DNA of 64,000 nt from Ferruginibacter sp. (GTDB lineage: Bacteria; Bacteroidota; Bacteroidia; Chitinophagales; Chitinophagaceae). The position numbers were made by a program, and so were the translations under genes. The stretch is from assembly GCA_013141435.1 (NCBI GenBank), contig JABFQZ010000011.1:103230-167229 (forward strand), in the 5' to 3' direction. Positions 16,130 to 25,406 of the stretch are shown one piece after another. Position 1 is the first letter of the stretch. Every line of letters starts with the position of its first letter. The notes under the pieces were generated by a model, which worked only from the letters and a program-made list of their open reading frames with translations, was not told where the DNA came from and made no database searches.

Positions 16130-18418
16130 TTATCTTAATAAAGTTACATGACCAATATAACTTGCTTTATTATTTTTTTGTGCATCTTCAGCATTAGGAG
16201 CATGCATTCTAAATTGTGGGTGTCCTCCATCCGGATCAAATGTAGCATTACCACCATTAGGGTTTCCTGTAGCTGGGTCTGCATTGCCTCCTGGGCATTC
16301 GGTAAAGCCTACACGTACTATTTTTGTACACTCTTCGCACTTATTATTGCGGTAAGTAATTTTTATGTACAGTACTATTTTTATACAGCAACAACTTAAA
16401 GGGTTTACACCTGGTACTTTAATACTTAGGTTTAAATTAGTACCCATTGGTATTGTTGTAGGAGTGGTAGTACTAAAATTAATTTCTCTGGGGTTGTTGT
16501 TGCCATTAAATGGAGATACACTAGGGTAAGATGTGATTGTAGGTGTAAAGCCACTAATACCACCACTTATTATACTACCCCATTGATTGGGTGTATTGTA
16601 ACATTGTAAGCAAGCCGGGTTATCGCTTGTAATTTGAAAATCTACAATATTGGCTCTTACATTTGTGTATGTATCAGCACCACCGCCAAGTACAAATGTT
16701 GCATTTAGGGTAGATGCTAAAGGATGGGTTTGCACACTTACACTACTTGCACCAGAGTCAAATTCAAACGATACTTTATCTTTACAATTATCGCAAGGTG
16801 GCTCGCATTTTTGTGTTTGTATAAACCTAATTACACAAGGTGGACACCATTTGCCATTGCATTTTACTTTTATAGTAACAGTGTATGTGCCTACTTGGTT
16901 TGCAATTAATGTTGTACCTCCCAAACTATACGAAACCTGCAAAGGCCCAGTAGGTGGTTGTATAGTGGTTATGATACTATCTGGTTGGCAATTAGCTCCA
17001 CAAGGGCTATCCACACTTATAATATATGGTTGAAAACATTTTAATTTATCTGTATAGGTTTCACCACATGCTAATTTTAAAGTGTCCGAATGCAATGCAC
17101 CATTTGCACCACTTGCCCATGTCAAATATATTTTTGGGTTTTGCGAGCATTGACAAGCTAGTGTACAAGCAACAGTGGTGTCTAATATTTCTATATCACC
17201 ATAGTGTCCTTTATACATACTTGTACCGCTAAGATCATTGTTTACGTCTATATTTATACCTGTATTAGAGCCTGCTCCAGTTTGATTATTAAAGCCTGTA
17301 ACACCATAACATAAAGAAAATGTAGGAGCTGGTGGCAGTGCATTACCAAAAGTTATTGCATCTGCAGTTGTGTAGATTGATGTATCACAAAAAATTACTT
17401 TATTTTTATTTATTTGAAATTCAGAAAAATCTAACCCTCCTGCGCAATTTCTGTAAGGTGCAATTCCGTATCCAATTTGAAAATTTGCTGCAGCATTTAC
17501 CCAACTGGCTCCTACATAATTATATTTAATAACTGTAGATGCATGGGCATAGCCACCTATTGAAGCATTTGGCACATTCCATACACTATTGCTATTTGTT
17601 TTTTGTGCTAAAATTATTTGATTGCCAGTTTTACTAAAAGCAATATCAGTAATTGGGTCAGCATTGTTAGTTAATGACGCTATAGGAATTTCGGTTGTTT
17701 GAGTTACCCCAAACAAACCTGCAGCTAATAAATCAATGGAATAAATACCAGTTGTAGCAGCATTAAAACCATTTCTACTAAAATATAGTTTTGGAGTACC
17801 TCCAATATTTCGTATTGCTAAACCACACGGTTTATCTGTAGCTGCCCATCCAGTAGGAGAATAGGTTGCAGCCGTAGCATATGTAGTTGCATTTATGCTA
17901 TAAATTTTTCCATCTTTTAAATTGGATATGTACAAGTATCCATTAAAATATTTAATATTTCCTAAAGCATTATCTGTAGCTAAACCACCTAAATTTAGAT
18001 CTTTAACCAATGATGGTGTACCAGTAATACCATCAATTTTGTAAACACCTCCTGTAGATTTACCTACTATTTGTGTTCCAAAAAAACCAGTTGCAGTTAC
18101 AAAAATGTTCTTATTGTTGTCAATAGTAACTCCAAATATTTTTCCGAGATTTGCACTTGTCCATCTTGCATCATAATACATAAACGACCCCCAACTTAAT
18201 ACAGGATTAGCTATAGACCCAACATTAGGAGCTGCAGCCGCAGTATTTCCTGTTCTTAAAACCTCCATTACCAAATTTTTTGGAGGTGTACCAGATCCAA
18301 AATACCAAACAGTATCATTAAATGTTACTACAGCATCTCCAGCAGTTAAAATTTGAGCCTCTATTTTTGGCAAAAAAATTGTAACTAGTATTGCTAATAT
18401 TATTATTATCTTTTTCAT
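16130..18418 (-). CDS. Large secreted protein: propeller-like N-terminus, Cys-rich C-terminus
   Basis: A 762-residue exported protein (signal peptide about 1-21, 'FLPKIEAQ'). Residues about 80-380 carry repeats such as 'IFGVTIDNNKNIFVTA', 'NIKYFNGYLYISN' and 'DIAFSKTGNQIILAQK', which resemble beta-propeller (NHL/SMP-30-like) blades. The part after about 400 is rich in paired cysteines ('CTLACQCSQNPKIYL', 'WCPPCVIRF', 'CEPPCDNCK'). Its last 200 residues ('VDFQITSDNPACLQC', 'LSCCCIKIVLYIKITYRNN', 'CEECTKIVRV') are homologous to the C-terminus of the next upstream protein (18449-20245). There is no sorting domain. The role is unknown; the shared Cys-rich module suggests one assembly. Confidence 0.7.
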   Translation of the reverse strand: MKKIIIILAILVTIFLPKIEAQILTAGDAVVTFNDTVWYFGSGTPPKNLVMEVLRTGNTAAAAPNVGSIANPVLSWGSFMYYDARWTSANLGKIFGVTIDNNKNIFVTATGFFGTQIVGKSTGGVYKIDGITGTPSLVKDLNLGGLATDNALGNIKYFNGYLYISNLKDGKIYSINATTYATAATYSPTGWAATDKPCGLAIRNIGGTPKLYFSRNGFNAATTGIYSIDLLAAGLFGVTQTTEIPIASLTNNADPITDIAFSKTGNQIILAQKTNSNSVWNVPNASIGGYAHASTVIKYNYVGASWVNAAANFQIGYGIAPYRNCAGGLDFSEFQINKNKVIFCDTSIYTTADAITFGNALPPAPTFSLCYGVTGFNNQTGAGSNTGINIDVNNDLSGTSMYKGHYGDIEILDTTVACTLACQCSQNPKIYLTWASGANGALHSDTLKLACGETYTDKLKCFQPYIISVDSPCGANCQPDSIITTIQPPTGPLQVSYSLGGTTLIANQVGTYTVTIKVKCNGKWCPPCVIRFIQTQKCEPPCDNCKDKVSFEFDSGASSVSVQTHPLASTLNATFVLGGGADTYTNVRANIVDFQITSDNPACLQCYNTPNQWGSIISGGISGFTPTITSYPSVSPFNGNNNPREINFSTTTPTTIPMGTNLNLSIKVPGVNPLSCCCIKIVLYIKITYRNNKCEECTKIVRVGFTECPGGNADPATGNPNGGNATFDPDGGHPQFRMHAPNAEDAQKNNKASYIGHVTLLR

Positions 18419-18448
18419 CTTTCTATATTTTATTTGATGACTTAAATT

Positions 18449-20245
18449 TTATTTAATTAGATGAGTATTATCAGTTGTTTGGATAATATTTGGCTCACCA
18501 CATGCATTTATTGCTTGCTGTAATTCAGTTTTTCTATGCTTGCGTTTACTTTCATAACATTTTACAATGCTGCATGTTTTACACACTCCATTATCCATAA
18601 AGGTTACGGTGTAGCGTATGCAAAATCTAAAACAATCTGTACAGCAACTAAGCTGTGTTTGTGGTGGTAGGCTAATGTTTAAATACGTATCGTTGTTTAA
18701 GGTTGCGCCTGCAAGTGAGTTTGCTATAAAATCTAGTTGATGGCTACTAGGTATTGGTGTACCACCAGGGCCAGCTACACTTGTACCTGCATTGGTAAAA
18801 CTGGTGCCGCTAATAGTGCCACTTACTATATTACCAAAATAATAATCGTTGGTATTGCATTTTTTACAATCGCCTTCGGTGTACCAATAAAAATCTACAA
18901 TTTCGGTACTTAGTTTTACTACCTTATAAGGGCTAAACGATACATCGTTATGCAGTGTTAGTATATTATTGGTAGAGGTAGAATCGTATTTTATTTCTGA
19001 TTGTATTTCCCATTTCACTACATTGCTATCGCATAGGTTGCAGCGGCAGGGCGTAAGTGGTATTGAATCGGATAATGGGTTTGAGGTACAATCGCTACCA
19101 TCGGCACCTGCATAATTTGAAAATGCTTTTACTTTAATATGTGTTTGAGCAGCTGGTACAGAAATATCGAAACATACTTTTTGAGCTCCTCCGGCAGGTA
19201 TTACAAAACTAAATACAGGTGTAACCGCACTTATAATGTTACCAGCAATTATACTAGTTAAGTTAGTAACAGTTAAAGCATTTGAAGTGCTATTATTTTT
19301 GTTATAAAGCCAAGTACATACATTATAAATATTGCCTCCATTTGCAGTTTGCCCTTTACAAATAACAGTTGTACTATCCTTCAAATTTTTTGTAAATTCT
19401 AAATGGCACTCAGGCGAGCCTACACTAAATGCTGTGGGAGTACTACTGCCAAAACTCTTTGGTGTGCCTTGAGCTGCCTCTCTTGCAACTGCTTCCACAC
19501 TCCAAACAAAATCGCACAGGTATGGTGGGCGGCATGGCCCAGTATAAATATTTGTAACTATGGCTTGTGTAATATTATCTACATCTTTTGTTACAATAGG
19601 CTGATTGGTACGCATTGCCTGTGTACTACTTTGCCCTTGCATTAATTGCCACACTTTTAAGCGATATGTTACTTGCTCTTTTGGTTTTGGCACAACTGGT
19701 GTCCATCTAAATGTTAGTGCGCCTTTTACTTCTTCTGGTTTAAACCTTTTTTCGTTGGCTGGGCTAATATTTTGTGGTGGGCTGTAACTTTCGGCTTCTT
19801 GCTTTTTATCGGCAATGGTAAAGGGTTTGCAGTTTTCGCCAATTATTCTACCATCGAAGCTGTAAAACTGTACACACAACTCGTAGCTACCTGGTTTCAG
19901 AGTACATTCTTGCCCTAATAAGCTAAGCACATTGGTACCAGTCCAATTTTTATTGGCGGAGTTAAATCCACTTATTGGCGCTGTTTGTGGTGTGTAAGTA
20001 CCGCAAACTTTGCTACCGCCACTTTTAATAGTAACAAGTATTTTACTTTCTTGCACCATACCATTTATTTGTCCGTTTACCAATTTTGTTTGTGCCAGTA
20101 TCATTACAGGTGGCAATGCTGTAGCCCATTCGGCAGTATTTGCTGGTGGGTTTGCTGGTAGGTTAATGGTAATGGGGCTTATAAGATTTTGCCCATTAGC
20201 AAAAAACGAAATAACTGCCAGCAGAAGTGTGAAAATGTGTTTCAT
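18449..20245 (-). CDS. Secreted fn3-like protein with Cys-rich C-terminal module
   Basis: A 598-residue protein. The ATG at 20245 is chosen because it begins the signal peptide ('MKHIFTLLLAVISFFANGQ'); an in-frame GTG at 20344 would add 33 non-signal residues. The N-terminal part is strand-rich, then the fn3-like unit with 'LTFRWTPVVPKPKEQVTYRL' and 'WQLMQGQSSTQAMRTNQP'. The C-terminal 200 residues form the Cys-rich module ('CRCNLCDSNVVKWEI', 'VDFYWYTEGDCKKC', 'LSCCTDCFRFCIRYTVTF', 'CKTCSIVKC') shared with the protein at 16130-18418. It thus combines both families of the cluster. It is probably a structural surface protein; no known function. Confidence 0.72.
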   Translation of the reverse strand: MKHIFTLLLAVISFFANGQNLISPITINLPANPPANTAEWATALPPVMILAQTKLVNGQINGMVQESKILVTIKSGGSKVCGTYTPQTAPISGFNSANKNWTGTNVLSLLGQECTLKPGSYELCVQFYSFDGRIIGENCKPFTIADKKQEAESYSPPQNISPANEKRFKPEEVKGALTFRWTPVVPKPKEQVTYRLKVWQLMQGQSSTQAMRTNQPIVTKDVDNITQAIVTNIYTGPCRPPYLCDFVWSVEAVAREAAQGTPKSFGSSTPTAFSVGSPECHLEFTKNLKDSTTVICKGQTANGGNIYNVCTWLYNKNNSTSNALTVTNLTSIIAGNIISAVTPVFSFVIPAGGAQKVCFDISVPAAQTHIKVKAFSNYAGADGSDCTSNPLSDSIPLTPCRCNLCDSNVVKWEIQSEIKYDSTSTNNILTLHNDVSFSPYKVVKLSTEIVDFYWYTEGDCKKCNTNDYYFGNIVSGTISGTSFTNAGTSVAGPGGTPIPSSHQLDFIANSLAGATLNNDTYLNISLPPQTQLSCCTDCFRFCIRYTVTFMDNGVCKTCSIVKCYESKRKHRKTELQQAINACGEPNIIQTTDNTHLIK

Positions 20246-20343
20246 ACGCTTTAGTTTTTGGTTGTTTAATTTAATTGGTTTATTTATTTCTAATTTATTA
20301 TACAAAAGAATGCGATAGCACCTTTTATTATTTCCGCTATTCA

Positions 20344-21171
20344 CTATTTTATTTTAAACGAATACAATTCACTCATGCCACTATTTCTTCCTATTGGTTT
20401 ACCATCTTTATCTATTGCTTGTACACTCCACACAAAATCGCATAGGTAAGGTAGTTTGCAAGGGCTAGTTATTAAATTTGTAATAACTGCTTGTGTAATA
20501 TTGGTAACTTCTTTTTCTATTATTGGCTCATTTGCTTTCATTGCCTGCACTCCTGTTTGCCCCTGCATAAGTTGCCATACTCTTAGCTTATAAGTTACTG
20601 TATAGTTTGGTTTTGGTGTTACGGGCATCCATCTAAATGTTATTGGTAAGTTTATGGTAGTTTCTTTAAATGTTTTTTCGTTGGCTGGTGTTATATTTTG
20701 TGGGGCACTATAGGTAATTGCAAAATCTCCTACCATAAATTCTTTGCAAAACTCTCGGCTTATTGGGTAATTATCTATATTAAAAAACTGTGCACATAAA
20801 GTGTACGTATTTGTAGTAAGCTTAGGGCATTGTGCAAGTATATTTACCAATTCGTTTACTGTAAAATTATGCACCGCAAATGCATCCATTATTGTAGCTG
20901 CTTGTATGGTATTGCCACAAATTTTTGAACCAGCTAATTTTATTTGCAAAACAAGCTTTACCTCTTTTAATTGTATGGTTGGCAATTTTTGTGCTACCAA
21001 CATTACGCTTGCAGGTATGCTAGCCCATGTACTTACATCTGCTGGTAATTTATTTTTTACAGTAAAGCTTACAATATTTATTTGATTAAGGGGCTGCTGA
21101 GCAAATGGGTTATTGCACAAAAACAAGCTGCTTATAAAAATTAATGTATGTATGTAATTTATATTTTTCAT
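20344..21171 (-). CDS. Secreted fn3-like protein, first gene after the LytTR sites
   Basis: A 275-residue exported protein with a signal peptide about 1-24 ('LFLCNNPFAQQ'). It matches the first half of the next protein closely: 'ITFRWMPVTPKPNYTVTYKL', 'WQLMQGQTGVQAMKANEP', 'CDFVWSVQAIDKDGKPIG'. It has no Cys-rich tail, so it looks like the short version of the family. Being first in the block and 49 bp from a pair of direct repeats typical of LytTR operators, it is likely the promoter-proximal gene of the regulon. The function is unknown. Confidence 0.72.
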   Translation of the reverse strand: MKNINYIHTLIFISSLFLCNNPFAQQPLNQINIVSFTVKNKLPADVSTWASIPASVMLVAQKLPTIQLKEVKLVLQIKLAGSKICGNTIQAATIMDAFAVHNFTVNELVNILAQCPKLTTNTYTLCAQFFNIDNYPISREFCKEFMVGDFAITYSAPQNITPANEKTFKETTINLPITFRWMPVTPKPNYTVTYKLRVWQLMQGQTGVQAMKANEPIIEKEVTNITQAVITNLITSPCKLPYLCDFVWSVQAIDKDGKPIGRNSGMSELYSFKIK

Positions 21172-21188
21172 TTAACACCATAAAAGTG

Positions 21189-21196
21189 GTAAACTA
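21189..21196 (-). promoter_or_regulatory. Possible weak -7 box of the secreted block
   Basis: On the minus strand TAGTTTAC (21196-21189) matches TAnnTTTG at six of eight positions. The -33 position would then fall at the proximal LytTR-type repeat, which fits an activator-dependent promoter. This is inference. Confidence 0.3.
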
Positions 21197-21218
21197 TTAC
21201 ATAATAAAAAAGGCAGAT

Positions 21219-21258
21219 TGTATAAGTGTAAGGAAATGCTGTATAAGTGTAGCGAAAT
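21219..21258 (-). promoter_or_regulatory. Candidate LytTR operator: two direct repeats 21 bp apart
   Basis: The 11-mer GTATAAGTGTA occurs at 21220-21230 and 21241-21251, and GAAAT follows each copy at the same distance. On the minus strand each reads TTTCnnTACACTTATACA. A 21-bp period is two helical turns, as in AgrA- and ComE-type LytTR sites (ACAnTT core, 9 bp plus 12 bp). The pair lies between the LytTR regulator gene and the first secreted gene. Confidence 0.6.
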
Positions 21259-21378
21259 ATTGAGATATGAGTATTGAGAAAATAGTTTTTAAGTTAGGAT
21301 TTCAATTTTTTTCATTTAAAATTTAAAAAGTTCGGTTTTACTATCTAAAAAAATACAAAGACTACTTACTACATTTAT

Positions 21379-22140
21379 TCATTTTTTTCTCAACCATTTT
21401 TCAAATCTATTAAGTAACTCATCTTTTCGCCTTGAGGCTACACTTAGGTTTATACCGTTTTCTAAAACAACTTCGCCACCACTGCCTTTTATATATTCTT
21501 TTATATAATGCAGGTTTATTATATACTTGTCGTGAATGCGTACAAATGTATCTGCTGATAACAATTTTTCGTATTCGCCAAGTTGGCGACTAACCATAAC
21601 TTTGGTATTGTTTTGCAAATAAAAATTACAATAATTACCGTTGCTTTCAATATACAAAATATTTTCGCCATTTACAAATTGTAAACCTTGCATAGTAGGC
21701 AATGCTATTTTTTTTATTTCGTTTATTTGGTGTGTATTTTGTAGCATCGAAAATATATTTTCGGTATAAGTTTTTGTAGCAATTTTATTTTTTGCTTTTT
21801 CTACTGCAGCTACTAATTTTTCGGTTACTATTGGTTTTGTAATATAAGCTACTGCATTATAGTCAAAAGCTTCTAAAGCATATTGGTTAAAAGCGGTTAC
21901 AAAAATTACTTCAAAATTTAATGGTTCTAGTTTTTTCAACAGCTCTAGCCCTGTCATACCAGGCATATCTATATCCATAAAAACCAATTGTGGCTGCAAT
22001 TCTTTTATCATTTGCAAACCATTGTTTGCATTACTAGTTGTTTCTATTATTTCTATTGCTTCACAATTTTCTACTAATATCAATTTTAAAAATGCAATGT
22101 TATTAGGTTCATCATCTACAATTATTGTTTTGATGCTCAT
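21379..22140 (-). CDS. LytTR-family response regulator
   Basis: A 253-residue two-domain regulator. The receiver (about 1-120) has acidic 'DDEP' at 9-12, phospho-acceptor Asp56 in 'VFMDIDMPG', and later 'VTAFNQYALEAF' and 'ITKP'. The LytTR output domain (about 145-250) has 'ENILYIESNGNYCNFYL' and 'FVRIHDKYIINLHYIKEY'. Its start codon overlaps the stop of the kinase gene by 4 bp, the usual mark of translational coupling, so the two form one two-component system. The most likely target is the block of secreted proteins immediately downstream, given the direct repeats at 21219-21258. Confidence 0.93.
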   Translation of the reverse strand: MSIKTIIVDDEPNNIAFLKLILVENCEAIEIIETTSNANNGLQMIKELQPQLVFMDIDMPGMTGLELLKKLEPLNFEVIFVTAFNQYALEAFDYNAVAYITKPIVTEKLVAAVEKAKNKIATKTYTENIFSMLQNTHQINEIKKIALPTMQGLQFVNGENILYIESNGNYCNFYLQNNTKVMVSRQLGEYEKLLSADTFVRIHDKYIINLHYIKEYIKGSGGEVVLENGINLSVASRRKDELLNRFEKWLRKK

Positions 22141-25040
22141 ATATTTTCTTCTAATTTAAAAGTTAAAATTACTAGAGTGCCTATTTTGTTTTTTGCTTGT
22201 TGATATTGTACATCTATATTATACAAATTGGCTCTACGTTGTTGTAATGTAGTACCCTGCGATAGATGGTTTGGATTTTCTAATTCATTAATTTTTTTAG
22301 ATTTATTTAGCCCCACACCATTATCGTTTATTGTTAAAATTATATTGCTATTTTGTATAGATGCTTCAATAATAATTTCGCCATCATTATTAGGCAAATG
22401 CCTTATACCATGCTTAATAGCATTTTCTAAAAATGGCTGTAGCAGCATTGGCGGCACCAATATTTCTTTTGTATTTATATTTTCGTTTACAACAATGTTA
22501 TAATGCAAACTATTTCCAAGCCTAAGTTTTTCTAACTCTAAATAATTTTTGCTATACTCAAGTTCATCTTGTAAAGATATTTTTTGAATGCCTGAAAAAT
22601 CTAAAGTTTTGCGAAGCAAGTACGAAAATTTATCTAAATATAAATCGGTTTCGATAAATCTTTTTTGATGATTTAAAAACTTGATAGAATTGAGGCAATT
22701 AAAAACAAAATGTGGGTTTATTTGTGCTTTCAATGCTTTTAATTCTAAGTCGGATAATTTTTTTTGTGTTAATAAAACTTGTATGCTTTGTTCCCGTTTA
22801 ATACTATTCCTTTTCTCAGTTAAATAATAAATAAGAGCTCCACCCATCAGTGCTATTACTATCCAGAAGAATCCAGTTTTCCAAAAAGGAGCAACAATAT
22901 TAAAAGTTATTTCAGCCACTTTTTTTGATGGGTTTCCATCTCTATTTAAAGCCCTAATTTGTATTCTATATTTTCCGGCAGCAAGTTGTGGTAAAGGCAA
23001 ATTATCTAAAAGGGTTTGTGCCCACAAGCCATTATTAATTCGGTATTCGTAAACCCTATCAGCTGTTGTAGCTAAATCGGCTGCTGAAAATGATATTGAA
23101 ATATTGTTGTGCTTATAATCTAAATTAAAAACATTTTGCAACGCTGTGTCTTTATTATTTAATTTTACAGCTGTAATAAAAATATCGATATCGGGCACAT
23201 TAATATTTATATTGCTTGGTATAATGCTTATGCCCGAAGTGGTTGCTACATAAATAGTGTCATTTTTTTCGGCTATATCGTTTATTTGTTTGGCAGCAAT
23301 ACCATCTGCAGTAGTAAACATATCTATTTTATATTCAAATTTACTATTTTGATATTGATACCTTACCCTACCCAATGCTAAATTTGTACCTACCCATATT
23401 TCTCCTTTTTTATTAGCAAAAATACTTCTACAATTATTACCTAATAACTTTGCACCTAATGCTATTTTTGCAATGGGTGCATTATTTTTAAGGACTACCA
23501 AAGTATCTGAGGCTAATCCAACCCACAGTATTTCGTCTAATTTATTATATGCCAACGAACTTACTCTGTTAGAAAGTATTGGATATATATTTCCAAAATT
23601 GATTAACTTTTTATAGTTCTTCCAGTAATACAATCCTGTATTTGACCCTACATATATATTTGTATCGGATTGGGCTGCAAGTGCAGTTACTCTTATATTG
23701 GCAGAATCGTTTTTTTTTAAAGTAAGCCAATTCACTTTTGCAACAAAAGAGCTATTACCAGTAATTAAAGTACTATCGTTTAATAATATAAAATCTTTAT
23801 TGACATAGTTTTTCTTTTTGTTTAAAATATCCAACACTTTATTTTGCTTATTTATTAATACTAACGCACCTTCTTGTGCTACTAAAAGTCTATTTTTTGT
23901 GGCTACTATTTGTCTTACCCAGCCCGAATAATTTTTATCTTTTGCTATAGAAATTATTTTGTAATCGTATGGGGCATTATACAAATACACTTGCCCATTG
24001 TTTGTACCTGCTGCCAATTGATTGCCATTAAAACATAGGGTATTAAAATTACGCTGAAATGGTTCGTCGCTTATCGTTAAAATTCCTTTTTGCTGGTAGC
24101 GAATTAACCCATTTTCTTTTGTACAAATCCAAGTGTTTTCATATTTATCTTCGTATACATAATTTACCATTGCATTAAATGAAAACGATTGCTGGCTCAT
24201 ATTTAGGGTTGCAGTATCGGCAAAATAAATATTACCACTTGCCGAAGTAATAGCTATTTGCTTATTGGTAAAAAAAATATTTGATATTGCAAACGGTAAA
24301 ATTTGTTCTATTTTTTTACCTACATTTCCATCAGGCAAAATTTGTAGTTTAACTAATTTAGTAGAGTCGGCAATGTAAAGTTGATTATTTGCAAAAGCTG
24401 TTCGCCCTACATTATAGTTTAACGCTACCGATTTAATAGGTAACATATTTTTAAAAATACGTAGCGAATCGGAAGATACAACCATATATTTTTCATTAGA
24501 GAGGTCTATAACTCTAGTTGAACCTAAATTATTTTTATTTTTTACATAAAAATTAAAACATTTTTTATTTTTATAAATAAAAATTTGCCCATTAATGTTA
24601 ATAAATGATATGCCTCCATTTTCAAGTGGATTACAATAAGAAATATAACTTAGTGCTATTTTTTTTAATTCCAAATTAGTTTTACCACTTATAAATTTAT
24701 CGGAAATTGGGTCGTAATGAGCTGGTGTACGCTGAAAAGGCATTACCCATATTACACCTTCGTTATCTATATTTACACTTAAAATATCGTTATCGGGCAA
24801 GCCTTGGGCAATAGTGTAATTTTTAAAGTTTTTACCATCAAATCGGCTTACACCATTTTCGGTAGCTACCCATAAAAAACCTTTTTTATCTACTACACAA
24901 TTATAAATATCGTTTGTAGGCAAGCCTTCTCGTATGCTATAATATGTGTAAGCAGGCTGTTGGGCAAAAATATTACTTGCCCCAAAAAGTGCTAAACAGG
25001 TAAATAGTATCGTAATGGTTTTAAACAATGGTAAGCTCAA
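22137..25040 (-). CDS. Sensor histidine kinase, Reg_prop/Y_Y_Y with LytS-type kinase domain
   Basis: A 967-residue membrane sensor. The signal sequence (about 1-26, 'SNIFAQQ') leads into a long periplasmic part with Reg_prop-type propeller repeats ('GFLWVATENGVSRFDGKNF', 'GEIWVGTNLALGRV') up to about 600. A Y_Y_Y domain follows ('YEYRINNGLWAQTLLDNL'), then one membrane helix (about 720-740, 'FFWIVIALMGGALIYYL') and a LytS-type kinase with phospho-accepting His777 in 'QINPHFVFNCLNSI' and ATP site 'NDNGVGL'. This resembles the outer part of hybrid two-component sensors for polysaccharides, but the receiver is a separate protein encoded by the overlapping next gene. The ligand is unknown. Confidence 0.9.
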   Translation of the reverse strand: MSLPLFKTITILFTCLALFGASNIFAQQPAYTYYSIREGLPTNDIYNCVVDKKGFLWVATENGVSRFDGKNFKNYTIAQGLPDNDILSVNIDNEGVIWVMPFQRTPAHYDPISDKFISGKTNLELKKIALSYISYCNPLENGGISFININGQIFIYKNKKCFNFYVKNKNNLGSTRVIDLSNEKYMVVSSDSLRIFKNMLPIKSVALNYNVGRTAFANNQLYIADSTKLVKLQILPDGNVGKKIEQILPFAISNIFFTNKQIAITSASGNIYFADTATLNMSQQSFSFNAMVNYVYEDKYENTWICTKENGLIRYQQKGILTISDEPFQRNFNTLCFNGNQLAAGTNNGQVYLYNAPYDYKIISIAKDKNYSGWVRQIVATKNRLLVAQEGALVLINKQNKVLDILNKKKNYVNKDFILLNDSTLITGNSSFVAKVNWLTLKKNDSANIRVTALAAQSDTNIYVGSNTGLYYWKNYKKLINFGNIYPILSNRVSSLAYNKLDEILWVGLASDTLVVLKNNAPIAKIALGAKLLGNNCRSIFANKKGEIWVGTNLALGRVRYQYQNSKFEYKIDMFTTADGIAAKQINDIAEKNDTIYVATTSGISIIPSNININVPDIDIFITAVKLNNKDTALQNVFNLDYKHNNISISFSAADLATTADRVYEYRINNGLWAQTLLDNLPLPQLAAGKYRIQIRALNRDGNPSKKVAEITFNIVAPFWKTGFFWIVIALMGGALIYYLTEKRNSIKREQSIQVLLTQKKLSDLELKALKAQINPHFVFNCLNSIKFLNHQKRFIETDLYLDKFSYLLRKTLDFSGIQKISLQDELEYSKNYLELEKLRLGNSLHYNIVVNENINTKEILVPPMLLQPFLENAIKHGIRHLPNNDGEIIIEASIQNSNIILTINDNGVGLNKSKKINELENPNHLSQGTTLQQRRANLYNIDVQYQQAKNKIGTLVILTFKLEENI

Positions 25041-25364
25041 TATAAGGAATAATAATAAACGAATAGCAAAAAATAAATTTTATACTTAAAGCTGCCATTT
25101 CTAAAATATCTTATCCTTCTAATTTTAGAAAAATTGCTATAAAATGTATTTGCAACACTAAACTTTATACATATTAAAAATAATAGCTAAAATGGCTAAA
25201 GATAAAATATGATACAAAATTGCAAATAAGAATACTAAAAAAATATACTAAAATTGATTTTTAGATTGATATTACACTTATATTTGTATCGTCTGTTGGA
25301 GATTTAGTTTAAATGTTGGCTGATTTTATCTTTTTGTAAGTAGTTTTCAGTTCATTGTATCGCT
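25041..25364. promoter_or_regulatory. Intergenic region with probable RRM-gene promoter and leader
   Basis: Between the divergent kinase and RRM genes. TATATTTG at 25279-25286 is a perfect -7 box, with TTG at 25254-25256 as a loosely spaced (22 bp) -33 box. It would give a leader of about 115 nt for the RRM gene, which suggests post-transcriptional control. No other gene is visible. Confidence 0.5.
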
Positions 25365-25388
25365 AATAACCCAGGCGTTATTTTTTTA
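25365..25388 (+). promoter_or_regulatory. Terminator-like hairpin in the leader of the RRM gene
   Basis: AATAAC (25365-25370), loop CCAGGC, GTTATT (25377-25382), then a T-run, ending about 20 bp before the start codon. The stem is short (6 bp). It could be an attenuator or a target of the RNA-binding protein itself; unproven. Confidence 0.4.
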
Positions 25389-25406
25389 TTTAAAAAGTTT
25401 ATTACA

